A stretch of DNA of 25,213 nt from an uncultured Blautia sp. (GTDB lineage Bacteria > Bacillota_A > Clostridia > Lachnospirales > Lachnospiraceae). The stretch covers positions 1 to 25,213 of the forward strand of contig CAJLTE010000040.1 in NCBI GenBank assembly GCA_905209435.1, read 5' to 3'. Both the position numbers and the translations under genes were made by a program. Each line of letters begins with the position of its first letter. The first letter of the stretch is position 1. A model generated the notes under the pieces. It was not told the DNA's origin. It did not search any database and worked only from the letters and a program-made list of their open reading frames with translations. Below are positions 7,445 through 15,635 of this stretch, in pieces.

Positions 7445-8239
7445 ATGCTGGAACTTAAAAATATCTACAAAACTTTTAATCCGGGTACCATTAATGAGAA
7501 ACGTGCCCTGAACGGACTGAACCTGAAACTGAATGAAGGTGATTTCGTAACTGTCATCGGTGGAAACGGTGCCGGTAAATCTACTATGTTAAATGCTGTT
7601 GCAGGAACCTGGCCTGTTGATGAAGGTCAGATCCTGATCGACAATATCGATGTTACCAAACTTTCCGAGCACAAACGTGCTGCATATCTCGGCCGTGTAT
7701 TCCAGGATCCTATGACAGGTACTGCAGGTACCATGGGTATCGAAGAAAATCTCGCCCTCGCAAAGCGCCGCGGAAAAGCCCGCCTTCTCCGCCCGGGAAT
7801 CACAAAAGCAGAACGTGAAGAATACAAAGAGCTGTTAAAGGTTCTCGGCCTCGGTCTGGAAGACAGACTTACCTCCAAAGTAGGTCTTCTCTCCGGCGGT
7901 CAGAGACAGGCCCTCACTCTTCTTATGGCGACTCTTCAGAAACCAAAGCTTCTGCTTCTGGATGAGCATACAGCAGCCCTTGACCCTAAAACCGCTGCCA
8001 AAGTTCTGGAAATTACAGATATGATCGTAAACCGTGATCACCTTACAACTCTGATGATCACCCACAACATGAAAGACGCCATCGCACATGGAAATCGTCT
8101 GATCATGATGATGGAAGGTAAGATCATCCTGGATATTCAGGGCGAAGAAAAGAAGAAACTGACCGTCAAAGATCTCCTGGATCAATTTGAACGTGCCAGC
8201 GGAGAAGAGTTCAGTAATGACTCCGCTCTGCTTGGATAA
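7445..8239 (+). CDS. ABC importer ATPase subunit (COG1101 type)
   Basis: A 264-residue ATP-binding cassette protein that powers the importer. Visible motifs: Walker A GGNGAGKST (about residues 39-47), the Q-loop around RVFQDP, signature LSGGQRQALTLLMA, Walker B KLLLLDEHTAALDP and the switch histidine in MITHNM. The Walker B motif is unusual in having His after the catalytic Glu (DEHTAAL instead of DEPTAAL); I recall this as typical of the COG1101 subfamily rather than a defect. The gene starts 2 nt after the permease stop, with GGGGAGG inside the permease end, so expression is tightly coupled. The operon ends at the terminator at 8276-8315. Confidence 0.93.
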   Translation: MLELKNIYKTFNPGTINEKRALNGLNLKLNEGDFVTVIGGNGAGKSTMLNAVAGTWPVDEGQILIDNIDVTKLSEHKRAAYLGRVFQDPMTGTAGTMGIEENLALAKRRGKARLLRPGITKAEREEYKELLKVLGLGLEDRLTSKVGLLSGGQRQALTLLMATLQKPKLLLLDEHTAALDPKTAAKVLEITDMIVNRDHLTTLMITHNMKDAIAHGNRLIMMMEGKIILDIQGEEKKKLTVKDLLDQFERASGEEFSNDSALLG

Positions 8240-8275
8240 TTATAAAAAATAATTACATAGAGCATTTCTTTTATT

Positions 8276-8315
8276 ATGAGAGCACGCTTTCACAGGTGCT
8301 CTCATATTTGTTTTT
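8276..8315 (+). terminator. Rho-independent terminator of the ABC importer operon
   Basis: A perfect 10-bp stem, ATGAGAGCAC (8276-8285) with GTGCTCTCAT (8296-8305), a 10-nt loop, and then ATTTGTTTTT. It lies 36 nt after the ATPase stop and just before the 3' end of the convergent DUF5688 gene. Confidence 0.9.
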
Positions 8316-8329
8316 ATATCGGATTCCCT

Positions 8330-9277
8330 TTATTCCTCATTCTCTAATGAGGTCACACAAATAAATTTATGCGTTTCCCGATTATACTGATAAATTCTTG
8401 ATGTCAAGTAATCTTCTTTTGGTGTAGCCTCTTTAATCGTATCTTGCAGGACACACTGCAGATCCTCGGGTTCTACAAATTTGTCGTTATGAATCATCAC
8501 CTCATGTACACTGGTAAACACCATATAAAAGTCAGAATCCAGCATATACGCCAGCTGTTCTGCCACTCCCGGCAGGAATACTGCAACTGCACCATTTGTC
8601 TTTTTCGTAGTACTCAGACAATTTCCCATGGCATCTTTTTTCAATTCGCATTTATCTCCCAGATTCATAAAACTCTCGCCCTCATATTCCGGATTAAAGA
8701 TCATCTGCTCCCATCTGTAAATCCTCGGCGGGCTCATAAAATAAGTATTAAGAAGAGCTTCCTTAAACACCTCATCAGAGTCTTTTCCCCACTGTTCCAA
8801 CATTCCCAGGCGGATCTTTGTACTTGTCACACAACCTTCATATTCTGTAACCTTCATATAAAGGACCAGTGCGATATCGCCCAAAGTCTTATAAACTGCA
8901 TCCTGCAGATCTGCCGCATACTTATCTGCATTTAACAGACGGATAAACAAACGCGGCTTTGTTTTTTCATAATCTTTGATCACTCTGGTTTTTTCATAAA
9001 TGTCAGCCTTCCTGATTCGATTCAGATCATCTGTAATCTCCGACATAATCTCTTCAAAAGAACTGCCATTCTCATAGGACTTAAACAATTCCTGTGTATA
9101 AAGCCCACAGACCTCCCAGGCATCGTCATGCTCTGCAAACTTTACCAACAGTCTGTCTCCTACAGGCGCAAACCTCCCGCCTTCTTTCTCAAAAGAAATA
9201 TTCTCTCTTGGAATTCCTGTAGCCTCGTAAATACCAATCTCCAGTTTCTCTACGAATGTTTCATAGTCTTTCTGCAT
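8330..9277 (-). CDS. DUF5688 family protein
   Basis: A 315-residue soluble protein without a signal peptide or membrane segment. The layout resembles the DUF5688 family of gut Firmicutes: an acidic helical N-terminus, an RLLNADKYAADLQDAVYKTLGDIALVLYMKV block in the middle (named here by its start and end, residues about 112-142), LEQWGKDSDEVFKEALLNT, GAVAVFLPGVAEQLAYML and FYMVFTSVHEVMI. No catalytic motif or known function is recognised. The family is usually found as single genes of variable number per genome, often near accessory regions; that is from memory and not testable here. The ribosome site AAAGGAAA precedes the ATG by about 7 nt. The gene stands alone, between the importer terminator and a 175-bp gap. 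Confidence 0.7.
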   Translation of the reverse strand: MQKDYETFVEKLEIGIYEATGIPRENISFEKEGGRFAPVGDRLLVKFAEHDDAWEVCGLYTQELFKSYENGSSFEEIMSEITDDLNRIRKADIYEKTRVIKDYEKTKPRLFIRLLNADKYAADLQDAVYKTLGDIALVLYMKVTEYEGCVTSTKIRLGMLEQWGKDSDEVFKEALLNTYFMSPPRIYRWEQMIFNPEYEGESFMNLGDKCELKKDAMGNCLSTTKKTNGAVAVFLPGVAEQLAYMLDSDFYMVFTSVHEVMIHNDKFVEPEDLQCVLQDTIKEATPKEDYLTSRIYQYNRETHKFICVTSLENEE

Positions 9278-9351
9278 ATTCAGTTTCCTTTCTTACTTTG
9301 AAAATAATGCGGGCAGGACGCCCTGATTTGAATGTTGATCCCCTTCACGGG

Positions 9352-9383
9352 TAAAAGAAAATAAGGGAGCGAAAGCCCCCTTA
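9352..9383 (-). terminator. Probable terminator downstream of the phosphatase gene
   Basis: On the minus strand TAAGGG (9383-9378) pairs with CCCTTA (9367-9362), extended by a G-U pair and two G-C pairs around a TTTC loop, followed by TTTTCTTTT. It lies about 70 nt after the phosphatase stop. The rest of the 175-bp gap (9278-9452) contains two further small hairpins (GGGC/GCCC at 9311-9323 and CCC/GGG near 9340-9350) and no gene that I can support. Confidence 0.7.
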
Positions 9384-9452
9384 AGAGTCGCTGTAGACAT
9401 AGTATAGAATAGTCCCAGCCATTTGTAAAGAAAATTCCATCGACAAAACTTA

Positions 9453-9929
9453 TTACAGTTTTTTTATATCTTTCAGATATTCCAGAAAGGCTTCACATCC
9501 CTCCACCACATCTGAATATGTGACATTAAACCCTCCTGTATACCACGGGTCTGCAATATCTCTCGGATTCTTGCTGTAATCCAGAAGAAGTTTCACTTTT
9601 CCCTCTGGATCTGATTTCAGTATTCTTAGCATATTTTTCAGATTCCAGTGATCCATGCCGAGAATATAATCATATTTGTCATAGTCTGCCTTCGTCAGCT
9701 GCACTGCACGCTTTCCCCTGCAGCTGATTCCATGCTTCGCAAGCTCCTCTCTCGCCGGAGGATAAACCGGATTCCCGATTCCATTCCAGATTTCCTCAGT
9801 GCTGGTTGCTGCGGACGCAATGTAAAACTGGTCTGAAAGACCTTGCTTTGAGACCATATCTTTAAATATAAACTCGGCCATTGGGGAGCGACAAATATTG
9901 CCGTGGCACACGAATAAAACTCTTATCAT
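9453..9929 (-). CDS. Low-molecular-weight protein-tyrosine phosphatase
   Basis: A 158-residue enzyme of the LMW-PTP family, which removes phosphate from protein tyrosines and may act on arginine phosphate in Firmicutes. The P-loop VCHGNICRS (Cys8, Arg14, Ser15) is at the extreme N-terminus and the general-acid Asp127 is in ADPWYTGG, both canonical. The reading frame stays open for 30 codons upstream, but I place the start at 9929. There AAGGAG lies 10 nt before the ATG, the protein then begins MIRVLFVCHG as family members do, and the length becomes typical. No partner kinase gene is visible. The 119-bp gap before it separates it from the MazG gene, so it may have its own promoter. The substrate is unknown. 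Confidence 0.93.
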   Translation of the reverse strand: MIRVLFVCHGNICRSPMAEFIFKDMVSKQGLSDQFYIASAATSTEEIWNGIGNPVYPPAREELAKHGISCRGKRAVQLTKADYDKYDYILGMDHWNLKNMLRILKSDPEGKVKLLLDYSKNPRDIADPWYTGGFNVTYSDVVEGCEAFLEYLKDIKKL

Positions 9930-10048
9930 TACCTTAAAACTCCTTAAAACACTGTATTTACGCCACTTGCGGGTATTTTTTGATAAATTAATTGGTAATT
10001 TTTTTACACATCTTATCACAATTAATACTTGTAACGTATCCGAAAAGC

Positions 10049-10369
10049 CTATAATTGATCATATTTTGCAGAACTTCCCTTTGCCTTTTCCACTGGATAC
10101 TTTGCTTCATTCATTGTCATCTTCATATTCACAATCTCATCTGCATCTAGCTCCAACTTATCTAACAAATTCTGACTATAAACCATAACATCTGCCAGTT
10201 CCTCTTTAATATGCTGCAAATCATATCCTTCGTCTGACCACTGAAAACACTCTAAAAGTTCTGCCGCTTCAATTACAATTGATTTTGCAAGATTGGCCGG
10301 AGAATGGAACTGATCCCAATCTCTGTCCTCTGTAAATTTTCTAATTCTATCTATTGTTTCCTGTTTCAT
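10049..10369 (-). CDS. MazG-type nucleotide pyrophosphohydrolase
   Basis: A 106-residue all-alpha NTP pyrophosphatase of the MazG/dCTPase superfamily, which hydrolyses (d)NTPs to NMP and pyrophosphate. The metal-binding pattern is clear: EAAELLE (Glu34, Glu37, Glu40), followed after one helix by EELADVMVY (Glu56, Glu57, Asp60), and the start FTEDRDWDQFHSPANLAKS is typical of the short single-domain form. It starts 10 nt after the stop of the GIY-YIG/DUF2075 helicase, with AAGGAG right at that stop. The two are therefore almost certainly one operon. This pairing suggests the pyrophosphatase acts on nucleotides relevant to the helicase-nuclease, for instance by removing damaged or phage-modified dNTPs; this last part is inference. 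Confidence 0.9.
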   Translation of the reverse strand: MKQETIDRIRKFTEDRDWDQFHSPANLAKSIVIEAAELLECFQWSDEGYDLQHIKEELADVMVYSQNLLDKLELDADEIVNMKMTMNEAKYPVEKAKGSSAKYDQL

Positions 10370-10379
10370 AATTTCTCCT

Positions 10380-12131
10380 TTATTTTGCTGCTTCTAACAA
10401 TGCTGCCTGAAGTTCCGGATCACATGCATATATGTACATTCCATTAACTCCACGTGTCATTAATACTCTTACCTCATGCTGAATCAACATCTCTCCAAAT
10501 TTCTGTTTTGTTCCGTCTGATAATGTCCTATTTCGTATTGCCTTTTCATTATGGCTTGCTGACGGATCAAATACTATTTTTCCATCACGATATTTCACTG
10601 ACGGACCAAGAATAACTCCTGCATAATTAAGATCAAATCCCTGAATTGTAAATGTTGATCCTACTTCATTAAGTGTCTGAGGCTGTTCTGCCCATGCCAA
10701 TTCCTTTATATTTCGTTTTGCTTTTCTTGTAAGTGTTGACTCCAGCTCTCGATTCCAGGGTTTGTGCCACTTTCCAATTGTCACTTCCCAATACTTTCTA
10801 ATTCTATCTTCCGGTTTACGATTTGAACTATATTCCCAATCATAGGTTGCAATCACTCTTGATAACGCTGACTCTTTTCTATTTGCTTTTTTCTGAATCT
10901 CCAGATCAAGCAATTCTGGTTTATCAAATATTTTAATAGTATAGCTACCAGATGTAGCTGGAATTTTCTTTAACTCTCTTTTCTTTGTAAAAGAGTCAAT
11001 CCAATCCATTGTTTCAGAATCTGCCTGCACACGAAGTTGTTTATCTAATACAATATAATTGTTCGTTGCCTTCGCTTGATTTCTATACTGTTCAAGAATG
11101 TGTGATTCCCAGAACTGCTCTGTTGTAAGAATCTGATTTTCATCAAACATTACCACTGTCACACGAGCTCTATCCATGATGTCTTTCAACTGATTCTCAC
11201 CGCGATATGACTGCTTTCCTTGTGTAAGAAGCAAATGTGCTTCATCGATAAATGCCACATCAATAGGATCATCCTCTGAATGATTATTGATAAAAGTTGT
11301 AGGTTTACTTACAACCTTTCCATATTTCGCTGTTAGCCCAAGCTTCTCTGCAATCTGCTCATATACAGTAATTTGTTCATCATGATTAACAAGCAAATAG
11401 CATTTTAAACCTTTGTTACTTTCTTCTGCCTGACAATATAATTCATAAAATGTACTACTGTTTAAAACTGTCTTTCCAGTTCCAGCTTCTCCATCTATAA
11501 AAATCAATTGCTTTGTTTCTCTATTTTCAAGTGCTTTTGATACTTTTTGTATAATCAGTTCTCTAGCCTTTTTCTGTTCTTTAGTAAGCTTATGAAGTGG
11601 TGATGCTTTATATATTGCAGAATCCTTTATTACACTTTCTGATGGAAATAAATTCTTATTTTCTTTTCTAAGTCCTCTCCAAATTTTGCGAAATATTTCA
11701 TCAAATTCCTCCATGGGGTAATAACTTGTCTGAGGATTATCTCTTAAATTATATACATGTTTCACACATTCTACGCTCATCATATAATGCATCAATCGAT
11801 TCTCTATATCAAGAGTCAGGGATTTATTAAAATGCTCATGTCCAATAATAAAAAGTCTTGCATCTTTTTGTAATAACTTATTTTGCCATTTTAATTTATC
11901 AGAAGCTGCATCGTAATGTTGACGAGTTCTTCTAAAAATATCATTCGATTCACCAACATATATTTCAAAATCTCCAGACTGCCGCCAGTTGTGAATGTAC
12001 ACTGTAGGGAAATTCATTATAATATTTTGTGTTTTTTCGTCTTCTGCCGGCAATAATACTGTCTCAAAGAAGTCCAACGCATCTTGATTATCTTCAATTT
12101 GCTTAATAATTGGCTTTGCCACACTGCTCAT
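10380..12131 (-). CDS. GIY-YIG nuclease fused to DUF2075 (Schlafen-type) helicase
   Basis: A 583-residue two-domain protein. Residues about 42-125 resemble a GIY-YIG endonuclease: TVYIHNWR and EIYVGESNDIFRRTRQHY carry the two tyrosine strands and the arginine helix, and a candidate catalytic Glu is at 110 (LDIENRLMHYM). Residues about 180-583 are a DUF2075 superfamily I helicase: Walker A GEAGTGKT (214-221), Walker B DVAFIDEAH (291-299), VVMFDENQ near 327, and C-terminal helicase motifs around TFTIQGFDLNYAGVILG and VRVLMTRGVNGMYIYA. The likely role is nucleic-acid unwinding with cleavage, as in defence or repair. It is followed by a MazG gene 10 nt downstream. By eye its codons are more AT-rich than the UvrA-like gene next to it, which hints at acquisition by transfer. 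The natural substrate is unknown. Confidence 0.85.
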   Translation of the reverse strand: MSSVAKPIIKQIEDNQDALDFFETVLLPAEDEKTQNIIMNFPTVYIHNWRQSGDFEIYVGESNDIFRRTRQHYDAASDKLKWQNKLLQKDARLFIIGHEHFNKSLTLDIENRLMHYMMSVECVKHVYNLRDNPQTSYYPMEEFDEIFRKIWRGLRKENKNLFPSESVIKDSAIYKASPLHKLTKEQKKARELIIQKVSKALENRETKQLIFIDGEAGTGKTVLNSSTFYELYCQAEESNKGLKCYLLVNHDEQITVYEQIAEKLGLTAKYGKVVSKPTTFINNHSEDDPIDVAFIDEAHLLLTQGKQSYRGENQLKDIMDRARVTVVMFDENQILTTEQFWESHILEQYRNQAKATNNYIVLDKQLRVQADSETMDWIDSFTKKRELKKIPATSGSYTIKIFDKPELLDLEIQKKANRKESALSRVIATYDWEYSSNRKPEDRIRKYWEVTIGKWHKPWNRELESTLTRKAKRNIKELAWAEQPQTLNEVGSTFTIQGFDLNYAGVILGPSVKYRDGKIVFDPSASHNEKAIRNRTLSDGTKQKFGEMLIQHEVRVLMTRGVNGMYIYACDPELQAALLEAAK

Positions 12132-12206
12132 ATTTCCAGCCTTTCTTTGGTTATGTACTTTAAGTATATTTTATTCGATGCCTCCATAGAAATTCTTAAC
12201 GTTTTT

Positions 12207-12215
12207 ATTATAGCA
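12207..12215 (-). promoter_or_regulatory. Extended -10 promoter of the helicase-MazG operon
   Basis: On the minus strand TGC-TATAAT (12215-12207) is a perfect extended -10 element about 75 nt before the helicase ATG. No good -35 box is seen at 16-18 bp, which is tolerated by extended -10 promoters. The rest of the 153-bp gap (12132-12284) shows no strong terminator for the UvrA-like gene, so read-through is possible. Confidence 0.55.
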
Positions 12216-12284
12216 TAGCAATAACCATCTTACCATAATGAATGTTCTGGCTATTCAGCAACCAATTTTTACAGTTTTCTTGAT

Positions 12285-14807
12285 TTAATATAAAATATAT
12301 TTTCCAGTAACACTCTTTTCATTTTGTGCCACCTGTTCCGGCCTTCCTGCTGCTACAATTCTGCCGCCGGCTTCACCTCCGCCGGGTCCCATATCAATGA
12401 TATAATCTGCATTGCGAATCACATCTAAATCATGCTCAATTACAATCACTGTTGCCCCATTATCCACAAGAGTCTGAAATACCTGCAGTAATGTCTCAAC
12501 ATCCAGCGGATGCAGTCCAATCGTTGGTTCATCAAAAACAAACACTGAATCCGACTGGCCTTTTCCCATCTCACTCGCAAGTTTCAGCCGCTGTGCCTCG
12601 CCGCCTGACAGACTCGGCGTTTCTTCTCCCAAAGTCAGATAACCAAGTCCCAGATTTGCCAGTGTTTCCAATCTCTGATGTACGATCTTCAGATTTTCAG
12701 TTGCTGACAGCGCTGTATTAACATCCATCTCCATCATCTGCGGCAGAGAATATCTTTCTCCCTTTTTATTCTCATAATAAATCTGCCATGCCTCTTTTCC
12801 ATAACGGGAACCGCCGCACTCCGGACACGGAACATCCACATCAGGCAGAAACTGTACATCAAGGCTGATTTGTCCCGTTCCGTCACAGACAGGACAACGC
12901 AGTTTTCCTGTATTATAAGAAAAATCTCCGGCTTTGTAGCCTGCATTTTTCGAATCTGCTGTTTTTGCATAAATTTTTCGAAGTTCATCATGAACATTTG
13001 TATAAGTTGCCACTGTTGACCGGACATTAATTCCTATTGGAGATGCATCAATAAGCTTTACATGTGAAATACTTTCAGCAGAATTCTCTGTAAAAATATT
13101 CTTCACATGGTTTGGCAGCTTTGTGCCATTGATCATTGCTTCCAATCCGGGGATCAGGCTTTCCAGAACCATTGTGGTTTTTCCAGAACCGGAAACTCCT
13201 GTCACAACTGTCAGTCTTCCCTTTGGAATGTCAACTTCCAGCGGCTTTACTGTATGAATCGAATCTGTAGAAAGATGTATCGTTCCAAACGCAAACGTCT
13301 CTTTCTCATCTGCCTGTTTCCTTACTCTGGTATCTGCTTTTCCGGACAAAAACGGACCTATCATTGATTTCGGATTATCTGTAATCTCTTTAATACTTCC
13401 TTCTGCAATTACATATCCTCCGCCAGCGCCGGCCTCCGGTCCCATTTCAATAATCCAGTCAGACTCTGAAAGGATCTGTGTATCATGATCCACAAGCAGT
13501 ACAGAATTCCCATCTGCAACCAGATCATGCATGACTGCGTTTAATCCTTCAATATTAGATGGATGAAGTCCTATAGACGGCTCATCCAGCACATACAGGA
13601 CTCCTGTTGTACGATTACGCACTGCCCTTGCAAGCTGCATTCTCTGTCTCTCTCCTGTAGATAAAGTAGCTGCCGCACGGTCAAGAGTCAGATAAGAAAG
13701 TCCCAGATCCATCAGCCGTTTTGCCACAGTCTGAAATGATTCACAGATGCTTTCTGCCATCGGGCGCATCTCTTCAGGTAACGAATCCGGCACCCCTTTC
13801 ACCCACTCAACCAGTTCCTCCAGCGTCATTTTACAGGCATCTGCCAGACCGATTCCACGTATCCTCGGTGCTCTTGCTTTCTCAGAAAGTCTGCTGCCGC
13901 GACATTCCGGACAGATTTCTTCTTTCAGAAATTTTTCTACACGCTTCATTCCTTTCTCATCTTTTACCTTTGCAAGAGCATTCTCTACTGTATAAACCGC
14001 ATTAAAATAAGTAAAATCCAGTTCTCCTGCCTGATTGGACTTCTTTGCCTTATAAAAAATATGTTTCTTCTCTGCAGGTCCGTGGAATACAATTTCTTTC
14101 TCCGCATCCGTCAGCTCGCGAAACGGCACATCCGTGCGCACGCCCATTTCACGGCACACATCTGTCATCAAAGACCACATCAGACTGTTCCACGGTGCAA
14201 CTGCACCATCATCTATACTGATAGAGTCATCCGGTACAAGTGAATCCAGATCAACCGTTCGCACCATTCCCGTTCCTCCACATCTTTGGCAGGCGCCCTG
14301 TGAATTAAATGCAAGCTCCTCCGCACTGGGTGCTGTCACACGTTCTCCACATTCCGGACAAATAATCTCCTGTTCTGCGGCCACATTCAAAGATGGCGGA
14401 ACATAATGACCATTCGGGCATCGATGAGATGCAAGTCTGGAATACATAAGACGAAGACTGTTCAGAAGCTCCGTCCCCGTTCCAAAGGTACTCCGAATCC
14501 CCGGTACTGCCGGACGCTGATGCAATGCCAGTGCAGCCGGAACATATAGTACTTCATCCACCTGTGCTTTCGCCGCACCTGTCATTCGCCTCCTTGTATA
14601 AGTAGAAAGCGACTCCAGATATCGCCTGGAGCCCTCCGCATACAGCACACCCAATGCCAGCGATGACTTACCTGAACCTGACACACCGGCGATTCCTACG
14701 ATTTCATTTAATGGGACATCCACATTGATGTTCTTTAGATTATGTACCCTTGCACCACGGATTTTAATATGAGTTGGGGCTTTGTTATTTCCAGTTTCAT
14801 ATGACAT
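12285..14807 (-). CDS. UvrA-like ABC ATPase, short form
   Basis: An 840-residue twin-cassette UvrA paralogue. Cassette 1: Walker A GVSGSGKSS near residue 42, signature LSTGERQRMQLA, Walker B GVLYVLDEPSIGLHP. Cassette 2: GVSGSGKTT, LSGGEAQRLKLA, VFVFDEPTIGLHP. Zinc modules are visible as CPECGERV with CQRCGG, CPECRGS, and CPVCDGTG with CPECGGSRYG. Housekeeping UvrA has about 940 residues; the lost length lies between Walker A 1 and the first zinc module, where the UvrB-binding region would be, as in UvrA2 and DrrC-like drug-resistance proteins. So it probably acts on DNA or drug-DNA complexes without UvrB. The first signature has Thr for Gly. I start at 14807: AAAGGAAA is 8-9 nt before that ATG and the upstream GTG has no site. 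The leader contains the four-way-junction element. Confidence 0.88.
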   Translation of the reverse strand: MSYETGNNKAPTHIKIRGARVHNLKNINVDVPLNEIVGIAGVSGSGKSSLALGVLYAEGSRRYLESLSTYTRRRMTGAAKAQVDEVLYVPAALALHQRPAVPGIRSTFGTGTELLNSLRLMYSRLASHRCPNGHYVPPSLNVAAEQEIICPECGERVTAPSAEELAFNSQGACQRCGGTGMVRTVDLDSLVPDDSISIDDGAVAPWNSLMWSLMTDVCREMGVRTDVPFRELTDAEKEIVFHGPAEKKHIFYKAKKSNQAGELDFTYFNAVYTVENALAKVKDEKGMKRVEKFLKEEICPECRGSRLSEKARAPRIRGIGLADACKMTLEELVEWVKGVPDSLPEEMRPMAESICESFQTVAKRLMDLGLSYLTLDRAAATLSTGERQRMQLARAVRNRTTGVLYVLDEPSIGLHPSNIEGLNAVMHDLVADGNSVLLVDHDTQILSESDWIIEMGPEAGAGGGYVIAEGSIKEITDNPKSMIGPFLSGKADTRVRKQADEKETFAFGTIHLSTDSIHTVKPLEVDIPKGRLTVVTGVSGSGKTTMVLESLIPGLEAMINGTKLPNHVKNIFTENSAESISHVKLIDASPIGINVRSTVATYTNVHDELRKIYAKTADSKNAGYKAGDFSYNTGKLRCPVCDGTGQISLDVQFLPDVDVPCPECGGSRYGKEAWQIYYENKKGERYSLPQMMEMDVNTALSATENLKIVHQRLETLANLGLGYLTLGEETPSLSGGEAQRLKLASEMGKGQSDSVFVFDEPTIGLHPLDVETLLQVFQTLVDNGATVIVIEHDLDVIRNADYIIDMGPGGGEAGGRIVAAGRPEQVAQNEKSVTGKYILY

Positions 14808-14845
14808 AATTTCGTTTCCTTTTATCACTGTTATATTTTCTGCTC

Positions 14846-14964
14846 AACCAAATAACTGCTCCGCAGTTTATCAGAAAGAGCTTGCACTCTTCCTGATACA
14901 AGCAAGTCCCCACCCACTGCTTATTGCTTTTCGCAATTGAAGCAGGGGACTACTTGATTTGGTT
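14846..14964 (-). other. Perfect four-way-junction (cloverleaf) element in the UvrA-like leader
   Basis: Stem P1: AACCAAAT (14846-14853) pairs with ATTTGGTT (14957-14964). Inside it three arms fill every remaining position. Arm C (14854-14868) is AACTGC-TCC-GCAGTT. Arm B (14869-14898) has a 12-bp stem, TATCAG...CTGATA with AAGAG/CTCTT, and a 6-nt loop. Arm A (14899-14956) is a long stem with CAAG/CTTG, AGTCCCC/GGGGACT, TGCTT/AAGCA and ATTGC/GCAAT, two asymmetric bulges and a 5-nt loop. No base is unpaired at the junction. The arm B mismatch is A-C on the plus strand but G-U on the minus strand, which favours an RNA of the minus strand. It begins 3 nt after the methyltransferase stop and ends 38 nt before the UvrA-like ATG. 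It may be a regulatory leader, a processed RNA or a small mobile repeat. Confidence 0.75.
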
Positions 14965-14967
14965 AAA

Positions 14968-15558
14968 TCACAACATCTGAAAAATCAATATTTTCTCTCT
15001 TCCATCATTCCCATCAAATAAATCCCTGCAGTCAATTTCATCCTCGAACATCAGGTATTCCTGCGTCATCAGATAACTGACATACTCATCCGATGGATAA
15101 TAGAAAAACAGCTCTATCTCTCTCGGATTCTCATAATAGGATTCCTGAATCCTGGCCAGTACTTTCTGTAGAATTTCTACAGAAAAAGGATTGAAAAAAT
15201 AGCATTTTGTCGCTTCCGCAGGTACCGGATAATTCTCTGCACAAGTCATAACAAACGAAGTTCTCGTACCTGAAACTGCATGATTCTGATTCTCCTGTAC
15301 GGCTTTATAAATCCGCTCATCATATTCAATTCCTACAGATTTACATCTGGTTTGATAAGAAAGATAAAAACACACCCGCCCTTTACCGGTTCCATAATCC
15401 AGCAGGGTATCCCCTTTCCTGAGCAGCCCGCTGTTAGCCAGGCGCTCCAATACACGATATGGTGTTGGTTCGTATGGAAATCGGTATTGATCCGAATGCG
15501 AATCATCTCTGCCACTTGTTTTTATTCTTAAAAGTTTGTCCCATTTTGCTTCGCACAT
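14968..15558 (-). CDS. Class I SAM-dependent methyltransferase
   Basis: A 196-residue protein with a Rossmann-type methyltransferase fold. Motif I is LLDYGTGKGRV (about residues 52-62), the acidic end of strand 2 is VGIEYDERIY, and the strand 4 motif is CYFFNPFSVEIL. The NPF motif resembles the NPPY of N6-adenine or glutamine methyltransferases but with Phe-Ser, so the target cannot be read off. The N-terminus has RFPYEPTPYRVLERL, a segment seen in small methyltransferases of Firmicutes. The ribosome site is weak (AAGGA about 12 nt before the ATG). It lies upstream of the UvrA-like gene on the same strand with only the cloverleaf element between, so the two are probably co-transcribed. It is divergent from the MATE gene. 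Confidence 0.8.
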   Translation of the reverse strand: MCEAKWDKLLRIKTSGRDDSHSDQYRFPYEPTPYRVLERLANSGLLRKGDTLLDYGTGKGRVCFYLSYQTRCKSVGIEYDERIYKAVQENQNHAVSGTRTSFVMTCAENYPVPAEATKCYFFNPFSVEILQKVLARIQESYYENPREIELFFYYPSDEYVSYLMTQEYLMFEDEIDCRDLFDGNDGREKILIFQML

Positions 15559-15608
15559 CTTACATTATTATCCTTTAAATATTTTATTATATAATTTGTC
15601 GAATGTAT

Positions 15609-15618
15609 TTGTTATAAT
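15609..15618 (+). promoter_or_regulatory. Extended -10 promoter of the MATE gene
   Basis: TG-T-TATAAT (15610-15618) is a consensus extended -10 box 80 nt before the MATE start. No good -35 match is found at the right distance. A hairpin repeat at 15636-15671 lies between this promoter and the ribosome site and would form the 5' end of the transcript. Confidence 0.5.
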
Positions 15619-15635
15619 AAACTATAAAACATATT

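Noticed and set aside
8444..8935. A 163-codon frame antisense to the DUF5688 gene
   Set aside because: It is a shadow of the codon pattern on the other strand, without a start signal.
9310..9352. GC-rich hairpins considered as a tRNA or riboswitch
   Set aside because: No cloverleaf with a T arm or CCA end can be drawn, and no known aptamer core was recognised.
9930..10019. A 30-residue N-terminal extension of the tyrosine phosphatase
   Set aside because: It has no ribosome site, is basic and unlike the family, and the ATG at 9929 has AAGGAG at the right distance and gives the usual length.
14808..14828. GTG start of the UvrA-like gene seven codons upstream
   Set aside because: The ribosome site AAAGGAAA lies after this GTG and before the ATG at 14807.
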